This document shows, one piece after another, positions 57,680 through 64,000 of a stretch of DNA of 64,000 bases; the first letter of the stretch is position 1, and every line of letters begins with the position of its first letter. A program made the translations under genes and the position numbers. Under the pieces are notes generated by a model that did no database searches, had not been told where the DNA came from, and saw only the letters and a program-made list of their open reading frames with translations. The stretch covers positions 310,001 to 374,000 of the forward strand of contig NZ_JBOBFV010000003.1 of assembly GCF_050587365.1 (NCBI RefSeq), given 5' to 3'. Source of the stretch: Plantibacter auratus (GTDB taxonomy: Bacteria > Actinomycetota > Actinomycetes > Actinomycetales > Microbacteriaceae).

Positions 57680-58285
57680 TCAGTTCCCCTTCAAGGTCGC
57701 GTAGAACGCCCGGGCGTCGTCCCAGGTCGGCAGGAGACCGGCGGCGGCCGCCTCGTCGAGACCGGGGGCCTCGGTGTCCTTCGGTGAGAGCAGAGGCGTG
57801 CCGGCCTCCGGTGGGATGACGAGACCGATCCGCTCGTCGAGCGGGTTGATGCCGTGCTCGCGGTCGGGGCGGTACACGTCGGTCACGAGGTAGCTGACGG
57901 TGGCGTCGTCGGTCAGGGCGACGAAGCAGTGGCCGAGGCCCTCGGAGATGAAGATCGCCTTGCGGTCGGTGTCGTCGAGCAGCACCGAGTCCCACTGGCC
58001 GAAGGTCGGTGAGCCCACGCGGATGTCGATGACGTAGTCGAGGACGGCACCGCGGGTGGCCGTGACGTACTTCGCCTGCCCGATCGGGATGTCGGCGAAG
58101 TGGATGCCGCGCACCGAGCCGCGCTTCGACACCGAGGTGTTGGACTGGGCCAGCTTGATCGACCGACCGGAGGCCTCTTCGAGCTTGTCGAAGCGGTACC
58201 ACTCGAGGAACACGCCTCGGTCGTCGCCGAACTGCTTCGGCGTGATCTCATAGCTGTCGGGGACGTTCAGTTCGCGGATCTGCAC
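57680..58285 (-). CDS. rmlC: dTDP-4-dehydrorhamnose 3,5-epimerase
   Basis: A 201-residue cupin: EITPKQFGDDRGVFLEWYRF, LAQSNTSVSKRGSVRGIHFA (catalytic His in RGIHF), GAVLDYVIDIRVGSPTFGQW, IFISEGLGHCFVALTDDATV and SYLVTDVYRPDREHGINPLD with the conserved Tyr. Third step of dTDP-L-rhamnose synthesis. First gene of the rmlC-rmlA-wsaF-epimerase unit. The 3' part beyond residue 165 is longer and Ala-rich compared with minimal RmlC. Confidence 0.96.
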   Translation of the reverse strand: MQIRELNVPDSYEITPKQFGDDRGVFLEWYRFDKLEEASGRSIKLAQSNTSVSKRGSVRGIHFADIPIGQAKYVTATRGAVLDYVIDIRVGSPTFGQWDSVLLDDTDRKAIFISEGLGHCFVALTDDATVSYLVTDVYRPDREHGINPLDERIGLVIPPEAGTPLLSPKDTEAPGLDEAAAAGLLPTWDDARAFYATLKGN

Positions 58286-58351
58286 CCGGGGAGTCTACCA
58301 AGTCGGCGCTCGGCGACAGTATTCCGCGGTTCCGTCACCGGTTGTCTCAGG

Positions 58352-58357
58352 CATAAT
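58352..58357 (+). promoter_or_regulatory. -10 box before the GtrA gene
   Basis: CATAAT lies 28 bases before the ATG at 58386, in the 100-base gap between divergent rmlC and gtrA. No clear -35 box. Confidence 0.35.
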
Positions 58358-58385
58358 CGAGTGTCCGCGCACAGAACGGCCCGCC

Positions 58386-58979
58386 ATGATCCCTCTGCTC
58401 CGCCGCCTCTGGAACGGTGTCTCCGCGTACGCGGTGAAGTTCGGCGTCGTCGGGCTGATCGGCTTCGGCCTCGATGTGCTCGTGTTCAACCTGCTGCGCG
58501 TCGGCGTCTTCGGACACGACCACCTCGCGCAGTCCCCCCTCGGCGCCAAGGTCATCAGTGTCTCGGTCGCCATCGTCTTCAACTGGATCGGCAACCGGTA
58601 CTGGACCTTCCGCGAGCATCGCCGGAAGAACTTCGTCCTGGAACTCGGCGAGTACGTGATCGTCTCCCTGGGTGGCATGGCCATCGCCGTCGGGTGTCTC
58701 TACGTCAGCCACTACGTCCTCGGCTTCACCTCGCTGCTCGCCGACAACCTGGCCTCGAACGTCATCGGGCTCGGCCTCGGGACCCTTTTCCGTTTCTTCC
58801 TCTACCGCTTCTGGGTCTACGGACACCATCGGGCGGACGGCCTGGCCAACCTCGCTCGCGTTGAGGAGGCCCAGCGAACGCTGTTCGAGGAGCCACCGGC
58901 GACTCAGGCACCGACAGGTTCCGCCCTGCCCGAGCCGGGTACGATGAACGGGCCACTCCCGAGAGGACCCCTATCTTGA
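58386..58979 (+). CDS. GtrA-family membrane protein
   Basis: A 197-residue protein with four hydrophobic helices: YAVKFGVVGLIGFGLDVLVF, LGAKVISVSVAIVFNWIGNR, YVIVSLGGMAIAVGCLYVSH and SNVIGLGLGTLFRFFLYRFW. The FxxVGxxG and NWIGNRYWTF features define GtrA, thought to help flip lipid-linked sugars. A 45-residue acidic/Pro-rich tail follows. Its stop overlaps the TTG of rmlD, so the two are coupled. Confidence 0.88.
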   Translation: MIPLLRRLWNGVSAYAVKFGVVGLIGFGLDVLVFNLLRVGVFGHDHLAQSPLGAKVISVSVAIVFNWIGNRYWTFREHRRKNFVLELGEYVIVSLGGMAIAVGCLYVSHYVLGFTSLLADNLASNVIGLGLGTLFRFFLYRFWVYGHHRADGLANLARVEEAQRTLFEEPPATQAPTGSALPEPGTMNGPLPRGPLS

Positions 58980-59827
58980 CGTACCTGATCACCGGCGCTT
59001 CCGGCATGCTCGGCCACGACCTGCAGGAGGCCCTGACGGGTCGCGAGGTCACCGCCCTCGGTCGCGCCGAGCTCGACGTGACCGACCTCGAGGCCGTCCG
59101 TTCCGCCGTCGCAGGGCACTCGGCCGTCATCAACGCCGCCGCCTACACGAAGGTGGACGACGCCGAGTCGCACGAAGCAGACGCCGCGGCCGTGAACGCC
59201 ATCGGGGCCCGCAACCTCGCGATCGCCGCTCGGGAGGCCGGCGCGAAGCTCGTCCAGGTGTCGACCGACTACGTCTTCGACGGCTCCGCGACCTCGCCGT
59301 ACCAGGAGGACCACGAGCTCGCCCCGATCAGCGCGTACGGCCGGACGAAGGCCGACGGGGAGCGCGCCGTCCTCGCCGAGCACCCGAACGGCGGCTACAT
59401 CGTGCGGACGGCATGGCTGTACGGCAAGAACGGACCGAACTTCGCCGCCACCATGGCGAAGCTCGCGGCGAACGGCGTCGACCCGGCCGTCGTGACCGAC
59501 CAGTTGGGTCAGCCCACGTGGACCGCCGACCTCGCCGCGCAAATCGTCGCACTGCTCGACGCCGACGCTCCTGCCGGGGTCTACCACGGCACCAACGCCG
59601 GACAGGCCTCCTGGTACGAGTTCGCCCAGGCGGTCTTCGCGGCGGTCGGCGCGGACCCGGCCCGGGTCTCCCCCACCGACAGCTCGGCGTTCGTCCGCCC
59701 CGCGCCGCGCCCCGCCTACTCGGTGCTCGGCCACGACGCCTGGGCCACCGCCGGTCTCGCCCCGATGCGTGACTGGCGGGAGGCCTTCGAGGCAGCGACG
59801 CAGCACGGCGTCGTCACGGCACCGTGA
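58976..59827 (+). CDS. rmlD: dTDP-4-dehydrorhamnose reductase
   Basis: A 283-residue short-chain reductase making dTDP-L-rhamnose: YLITGASGMLGHDLQEAL, VINAAAYTKVDDAESHEADA, KLVQVSTDYVFDGSATSPYQ, PISAYGRTKADGERAVL (YxxxK), VRTAWLYGKNGPNF and TDQLGQPTWTADLAAQIVAL. TTG start four bases inside the gtrA gene; the stop overlaps the GTG of the next GT4 gene. On the opposite strand from rmlA and rmlC. Confidence 0.95.
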   Translation: MTYLITGASGMLGHDLQEALTGREVTALGRAELDVTDLEAVRSAVAGHSAVINAAAYTKVDDAESHEADAAAVNAIGARNLAIAAREAGAKLVQVSTDYVFDGSATSPYQEDHELAPISAYGRTKADGERAVLAEHPNGGYIVRTAWLYGKNGPNFAATMAKLAANGVDPAVVTDQLGQPTWTADLAAQIVALLDADAPAGVYHGTNAGQASWYEFAQAVFAAVGADPARVSPTDSSAFVRPAPRPAYSVLGHDAWATAGLAPMRDWREAFEAATQHGVVTAP

Positions 59828-60960
59828 CCACCCTGCGCGTCGTCGTCGACCAGATCGTCGCGCCGGTCGCCGGCGGGGTCGGTCGTTACTCCGAGGAACT
59901 CACCCGTGAGCTCATCGCGAGCGCCCCAGCGGGATGCGACGTCGAGGGCATCGTCTCGGCGGTATCGAAGGAGAAGATCGACCTCCTCGAGTCCAAGCTC
60001 CCCGGACTGGCGACGCTGCATCGCACGACGCTCCCGCGCCGCGAGCTCAGTGCCGCCTGGCAGCTCGGCATCGTCGCGCCCGGCACCGCGAACGGCATGG
60101 TGCACGCCCCGGGCCTGCTCGCCCCGCTCAACCGCCACGACCGCATCAACGACGGCAACCAGATCGTCGTCACCATCCACGACACGCTCGCCTGGTCGCA
60201 CCCGTCGTCACTGACACCGATGTCGGTGGCGTGGCAGAAGGCGATGGTCAAGCGGGCGCGGAAGCACGCGGACGCCATCGTGGTCCCGACGCACGCCGTC
60301 GCCGACGAACTGCGCGACATCGTCGATCTCGGCGACCGCGTCCGCGTCATCGGCGGGGCCGCCGCGACCACGCTCACCATCCCGACCGACGCCGACGGTC
60401 GAGCACGGACGCTCGACCTCCCCGCCGAGTACCTCGTGTCGGTCGGCTCACTCGACCCCCGTCGCGGCATCACGGAACTCATCACCGGCCTCGGACGACC
60501 CGGTGCACCCGACCTCCCCCTGCTCATCGTCGGCACGGACAGCTGGGGCGACGTCACCCTCGCGCAGGTCGCCGACGAGGCCGGGCTGCCGGAGGGTCGC
60601 GTGCGTGCGCTCGGGTTCCTCGACGACGCCGACCTCGCCGTCGTCCTCGACCGCGCGACCGCCTTCATCTACCCGAGTCTCGCCGAGGGGTTCGGGCTCC
60701 CACTCGTCGAGGCGTTCCGCTTCGGCACGCCCGTCATCCACTCCGACGTCCCGGCGCTCGTCGAGGTCGGCGGCGGCGCCGGCGTCGTGGTCGAGTCCGG
60801 TGCCAAGGGGTACGCCGATCGACTCATCGCCACCATCAACGACGTCATCGGCGACAGCGAACGCCTCGCCCGCCTGCGCATCCTCGGCATGGACCGCGAG
60901 CAGGCCTTCAGTTGGCGCGACTCCGCCGAACGCGTCTGGCAGCTGCACGCGGAGATCTGA
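59824..60960 (+). CDS. Family 4 glycosyltransferase
   Basis: A 378-residue GT4: VTTLRVVVDQIVAPVAGGVG, MVHAPGLLAPLNR, VVTIHDTLAWSHPSSLTPM, ADAIVVPTHAVADELRDIVD, LVSVGSLDPRRGITELITGL and AFIYPSLAEGFGLPLVEAFR. The RmlD neighbour and the family suggest a mannosyl- or rhamnosyltransferase such as the early wall-linkage transferases (inference). GTG start overlaps the rmlD stop by four bases. Confidence 0.88.
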   Translation: MTTLRVVVDQIVAPVAGGVGRYSEELTRELIASAPAGCDVEGIVSAVSKEKIDLLESKLPGLATLHRTTLPRRELSAAWQLGIVAPGTANGMVHAPGLLAPLNRHDRINDGNQIVVTIHDTLAWSHPSSLTPMSVAWQKAMVKRARKHADAIVVPTHAVADELRDIVDLGDRVRVIGGAAATTLTIPTDADGRARTLDLPAEYLVSVGSLDPRRGITELITGLGRPGAPDLPLLIVGTDSWGDVTLAQVADEAGLPEGRVRALGFLDDADLAVVLDRATAFIYPSLAEGFGLPLVEAFRFGTPVIHSDVPALVEVGGGAGVVVESGAKGYADRLIATINDVIGDSERLARLRILGMDREQAFSWRDSAERVWQLHAEI

Positions 60961-60970
60961 CACCGACGCC

Positions 60971-61018
60971 GAGCCGGACGGACGACCTCTCAGAGCGGCC
61001 TCAGCCGGCGTCCGGCTC
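60971..61018. terminator. Long-loop inverted repeat between convergent genes
   Basis: GAGCCGGACG (60971-60980) pairs with CGTCCGGCTC (61009-61018) across a 28-base loop. The right arm lies in the last codons of the LCP gene. It sits between convergent genes; weak evidence for termination. Confidence 0.35.
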
Positions 61019-62374
61019 CGGGCTCGGCGACGGCGGGAACAGCTGGTCCTGCACCATCTGGTGGATGAGCGTGTAGTCGGGCTCTTCCGGGTCGATCGTC
61101 GGCGGGACGAACTGCAGCGAGTTGATCGGCAGCTCGCGCGTCTTGAGCGCGAGGTTCACGAAGTAACCGAGCATTCCCTGGGGCACATCGGTCTTGACGA
61201 CGTCGCCTCCCGCAGCTGCGACGTCCTGGAAGCGCGCGAGGACGTTCGCCGGGTTGAACTGCTTGAGCATCGCCGTCTGGAGGATGTGCTGGCGCTCCAT
61301 GCGGTCGTAGTCGCTCGTCGAGTGCCGCGACCGGGCGTACATGAGCGCGGTCCAGCCGTCCATGTGCTGCTCGCCGGGTTCGATCCACTTCGTGACGTTC
61401 TCGAGGTCGGCGTCGCCGTCCATCGGTAGTCGCTCCTTGACGTCGATGTCGACGCCACCGAGCGTGTCGATCAGCGTGGCGAAGCCGTACATGTCGATGA
61501 GGACGTACCACTGGATGTGCAGCCCGGTGATGCCCTCGGCTGCCTGCTTCATCGCCTCGATGCCGGGCTCGCTCGCCTCAGCCGTCGCCTTGGGGAACAG
61601 TTCGGGGTTCTTCAGCTCGATCTCGGTGTAGATCGAGTTGAGCTGACAGACGTCGACGTCGCAGGAGTCGTCGTAGCCGTCCGGATAGAGGGACGCCATC
61701 TCGCTGCCCTCGGGGAACGGGATGTCGACGAGGTCACGCGGCATCGACATGGTCGTCGCCTGCCCGGTCTCGGCGTTGATGCTGACGACCGACATGCTGT
61801 CCGGCCGCATGCCGTCGCGGTCGGGGCCGGCGTCGCCACCGAGCAGCAGGATGTTGTAGTAGCCGTCGACCGGCGGCTCCGACGGGCCGGTGTTGCCGAA
61901 GATGGAGGAGATCGACCCGCGGGTGGCGCCTGCGACCACCGCTCCGTAGCCGGCCCCACCGGCCACCAGCACCATGGCGAGGGTCGTGAACAGCGCCACA
62001 CCGAGCCTGGCGTTCGGCGAGGCCTTCACGAGGCGGACGAGCCGCAGGGTGTCGAGCGTCAACACGATCCACAGGATCGCGTAGGCGGCGAGGAGGATCT
62101 GGGCGACGGTGAGGGCGATCGGATTCGTCGCGAGGGTGAAGAGCACCTCGCGGGCGAGGAACATGAGGGCAACGCCGACGACGACGAGCAGCCAGAGGAA
62201 GAGGGTGAACCCGAGGCCGAACCGACCGAGCTTCCGGTTCCCGGCGAGCACCTGCGCGGAGCCGGGGATCAGCAGATTGAGCAGGACCAGCCACCAGGCG
62301 CGCTTCGTCATCACCTCGCGCGAACGGGTGTCGGGATACCGCATCGGCTTCGCGGCGGTGGCTGCACTCGTCAT
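61001..62374 (-). CDS. LCP (LytR-CpsA-Psr) family wall-polymer ligase
   Basis: A 457-residue protein with four N-terminal hydrophobic segments (about residues 26-48, 55-76, 85-108, 122-145) rather than the usual one, then an LCP domain: GYYNILLLGGDAGPDRDGMR, PDSMSVVSINAETGQATTMS, MPRDLVDIPF, GLHIQWYVLIDMYGFATLID, TLGGVDIDVKERLPM, TALMYARSRHSTSDYDRMER and QHILQTAMLKQF. The Arg residues in the GMRPDS, MPRDL and YARSRH motifs bind polyprenyl-pyrophosphate. LCP proteins attach wall glycopolymers to peptidoglycan or arabinogalactan-like carriers. Start overlaps the purE stop by four bases, so it is co-transcribed. Confidence 0.94.
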   Translation of the reverse strand: MTSAATAAKPMRYPDTRSREVMTKRAWWLVLLNLLIPGSAQVLAGNRKLGRFGLGFTLFLWLLVVVGVALMFLAREVLFTLATNPIALTVAQILLAAYAILWIVLTLDTLRLVRLVKASPNARLGVALFTTLAMVLVAGGAGYGAVVAGATRGSISSIFGNTGPSEPPVDGYYNILLLGGDAGPDRDGMRPDSMSVVSINAETGQATTMSMPRDLVDIPFPEGSEMASLYPDGYDDSCDVDVCQLNSIYTEIELKNPELFPKATAEASEPGIEAMKQAAEGITGLHIQWYVLIDMYGFATLIDTLGGVDIDVKERLPMDGDADLENVTKWIEPGEQHMDGWTALMYARSRHSTSDYDRMERQHILQTAMLKQFNPANVLARFQDVAAAGGDVVKTDVPQGMLGYFVNLALKTRELPINSLQFVPPTIDPEEPDYTLIHQMVQDQLFPPSPSPEPDAG

Positions 62375-62892
62375 AGCTGCGCTTTGAGGTTCCGGTTCTT
62401 CTCCTCGACGGAGTCGGCGAGGCCCGCGGCGTAGGCCACGAGCGCCTGGTGCAGGGCGTCGTCGGCCGTGGCGAGGATCTTGACGGCGATCAGCGCGGCG
62501 TTCTTCGCGCCGCCGATCGACACGGTCGCGACCGGCACGCCAGCGGGCATCTGCACGATCGACAGGAGCGAGTCGAGGCCGTCGAGGCGGGAGAGCGGCA
62601 CCGGGACGCCGACGACCGGGAGCGTGGTGACGGAGGCGAGCATTCCGGGAAGGTGCGCCGCTCCACCGGCACCGGCGATGACGACCTTGATGCCACGGCC
62701 GTGGGCGGCTTTGCCGTAGGCGATCATCTTCTCGGGCGTGCGGTGGGCCGACAGCACCTCGACCTCGAACGGCACGCCGAAGTCGCGGAGCACCTGCGCC
62801 GCGTCGCTCATGACGTTCCAGTCGGAGTCCGAGCCCATCACGACGCCGACGAGCGGCGGGGCGTCACGGGACGGGGCGGAGTTCTCGGGCAT
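62371..62892 (-). CDS. purE: N5-carboxyaminoimidazole ribonucleotide mutase
   Basis: A 173-residue class I PurE of purine synthesis: LVGVVMGSDSDWNVMSDAAQ, VLSAHRTPEKMIAYGKAAHG, IAGAGGAAHLPGMLASVTTL and VATVSIGGAKNAALIAVKIL. Conserved SDSD and SAHRTP active-site motifs. The ATG at 62892 is preferred over 62901 because a -10 box ends seven bases before it. purK is not in the window but usually lies upstream. Confidence 0.95.
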   Translation of the reverse strand: MPENSAPSRDAPPLVGVVMGSDSDWNVMSDAAQVLRDFGVPFEVEVLSAHRTPEKMIAYGKAAHGRGIKVVIAGAGGAAHLPGMLASVTTLPVVGVPVPLSRLDGLDSLLSIVQMPAGVPVATVSIGGAKNAALIAVKILATADDALHQALVAYAAGLADSVEEKNRNLKAQL

Positions 62893-62899
62893 GAGCACC

Positions 62900-62905
62900 A
62901 TCGTA
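62900..62905 (-). promoter_or_regulatory. -10 box of a leaderless promoter for purE-LCP
   Basis: TACGAT on the minus strand ends seven bases before the ATG at 62892, and partly overlaps the alternative ATG at 62901. Together this argues for a leaderless start at 62892. Confidence 0.45.
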
Positions 62906-63026
62906 GATCGCGGTGCCTGAAGATCGGCTCAGGACGCACCGCAGCTGGCGGACAAGCCCTCGCCCAGGAGCCCCCAGTCCGGGGACGCCTCGGTACCGCG
63001 CAGCGCACCGGTCGACAGGTGTCTGG

Positions 63027-63032
63027 GACAAT
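63027..63032 (+). promoter_or_regulatory. -10 box of a leaderless promoter for the VIT1 gene
   Basis: GACAAT ends six bases before the ATG at 63039. No ribosome site fits in the gap. The divergent purE promoter is about 130 bases away. Confidence 0.45.
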
Positions 63033-63038
63033 CGGCGG

Positions 63039-64000
63039 ATGAGCACGTCGACCGCGGACGGATCCGCAGCACGCCACGAGCCGCCCAGCCAGCGCGAGCT
63101 GCGGCGGTGGCGCGGGTACCTCGCCGACGAACGCGCCGAGGCCGCCGTCTACCGGGATCTCGCCGGGCGGCGGAGCGGTGAGGAGCGCGACATCCTGCTC
63201 GCGCTCGCGGAGGCCGAGAAACGCCACGAGTCGCACTGGATCGCCCTGCTCGGGGAGGACGTCGGCAAGCCGCAACGCGGTGACCTGCGGACCAGGCTGC
63301 TCGGCTGGCTCGCGAGGCGGTTCGGATCCGTCTTCGTCCTGGCGCTCGTCCAGCGCGCCGAGTCGCGCTCGCCCTACGCGACCGAACGGGCGGCCACCGA
63401 GCGCATGGCCGCCGACGAGCAGATCCACGAGGAGGTCGTCCGGGGCCTGGCCGCCCGAGGACGCAACCGCCTGTCCGGAACCTTCCGGGCGGCCGTGTTC
63501 GGAGCGAACGACGGACTCGTCTCGAACCTCGCGCTCGTCATCGGCATGAGCGCCACCGGCGTCGGCAACGGCGTCGTCCTCGCCGCCGGGCTCGCGGGCC
63601 TCCTGGCGGGCGCGCTGTCGATGGGAGCCGGCGAGTACGTCTCGGTCCGGTCGCAGCGGGAACTGCTCGAGGCGTCCAGCCCCAACCCGGCGGCCGACGA
63701 CGCCCTCCCCCACCTCGACGTCGACGCGAACGAACTCGCGCTCGTCTACCGGGCACGCGGCATGGAGGTCGGTGAAGCCGAGGCCCACGCAGCGGACGTC
63801 CTGGCCCGCGTCGGCGCCGGTACCTACCAGCGCGAGGCCCGGACGGCGATGGAGCACGAGGCCATCGGGACCGGGCTCGGTGCCGCGCTCTCGAGCTTCT
63901 GCTTCTTCGCGTCGGGCGCCGTCATCCCGGTCCTGCCCTACCTGTTCGGACTGCAGGGTGTCGCTGCATTGCTGGTCGCCGCGCTCCTGGTCGGGGTGGC
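63039..64000 (+). CDS. VIT1/CCC1-family transporter with ferritin-like N-terminus, cut by window end
   Basis: About 320 residues to the end of the window. Residues 15-145 form a ferritin-like domain with acidic metal ligands (EAAVYRDLAGRRSGEERDIL, AEAEKRHESHWIALLG, TERMAADEQIHEEVVRGL). Residues from about 150 form a VIT1/CCC1 domain: FRAAVFGANDGLVSNLALVI (the NDGLVSN turn is diagnostic), LAGALSMGAGEYVSVRSQRE and GTGLGAALSSFCFFASGAVI. Likely an iron or manganese exporter. The C-terminus is missing. Confidence 0.9.
   Translation, partial: MSTSTADGSAARHEPPSQRELRRWRGYLADERAEAAVYRDLAGRRSGEERDILLALAEAEKRHESHWIALLGEDVGKPQRGDLRTRLLGWLARRFGSVFVLALVQRAESRSPYATERAATERMAADEQIHEEVVRGLAARGRNRLSGTFRAAVFGANDGLVSNLALVIGMSATGVGNGVVLAAGLAGLLAGALSMGAGEYVSVRSQRELLEASSPNPAADDALPHLDVDANELALVYRARGMEVGEAEAHAADVLARVGAGTYQREARTAMEHEAIGTGLGAALSSFCFFASGAVIPVLPYLFGLQGVAALLVAALLVGV

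Noticed and set aside
1..64000. tRNA, rRNA, insertion sequences, att sites, plasmid or replication origin
   Set aside because: No tRNA cloverleaf, rRNA stretch, transposase or integrase motif, or DnaA-box cluster was recognised by reading; a tRNAscan or Infernal run was not possible.

Overview
The window reads as chromosomal DNA of a high-GC Gram-positive actinobacterium, most likely of the family Microbacteriaceae (inferred). The reasons are the uniformly GC-rich coding, many GTG and TTG starts, a WhiB2-type regulator next to manA and rml genes, LCP and purE side by side, cell-wall-binding repeat 2 proteins, and several leaderless-type promoters. No rRNA, tRNA, transposase, phage gene or CRISPR array was seen. 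No stretch longer than about 240 bases lacks a gene.

Layout. 1-7.4 kb is a semi-housekeeping flank: a truncated membrane glycosyltransferase, whiB2, galE, a small membrane protein, a GlxA-type regulator, manA and an acyl-CoA dehydrogenase. 7.4-20.6 kb is a first polysaccharide block: two Wzy/O-antigen-ligase-like proteins, a priming phosphoglycosyltransferase, a pyruvyl transferase, a membrane protein, five glycosyltransferases and a flippase. 20.7-27.3 kb runs leftward and holds gmd, a ColC-like reductase, colD, and then a GH65 phosphorylase coupled to a beta-phosphoglucomutase. 27.4-40.6 kb holds more glycosyltransferases, a DUF2304 protein, two acyltransferases, a second flippase, a deoxysugar epimerase, two DUF2142 membrane proteins, a 640-residue membrane protein and a methyltransferase. 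40.7-43.6 kb encodes a lipoprotein and a secreted five-repeat protein, closed by a strong hairpin. 43.6-49 kb is an ABC-dependent glycan block (Wzm, Wzt, RgpF-like, RgpF-WbsX fusion). 49-58.3 kb holds two glycosyltransferases, two Cwb2 surface proteins, an epimerase, a WsaF-like transferase, rmlA and rmlC. 58.4-64 kb holds gtrA, rmlD, a glycosyltransferase, an LCP protein, purE and a VIT1-type transporter cut by the window end.

How it fits together (inferred). manA feeds mannose metabolism; gmd, ColD and the ColC-like enzyme should turn GDP-mannose into a GDP-3,6-dideoxyhexose. RmlA, RmlC and RmlD make dTDP-L-rhamnose (rmlB is absent here), and a further epimerase may make a C4 epimer. Glycosyltransferases assemble these deoxysugars on a lipid carrier. 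Two flippases with Wzy-like proteins, and separately Wzm/Wzt, would export the glycans. LCP would attach a polymer to peptidoglycan, with acyl, methyl and pyruvyl decoration. The most unusual points are the colitose-type pathway with a Cys-to-Ala reductase, a compositionally distinct Cwb2 gene flanked by 49-base direct repeats, and the five-repeat secreted protein.
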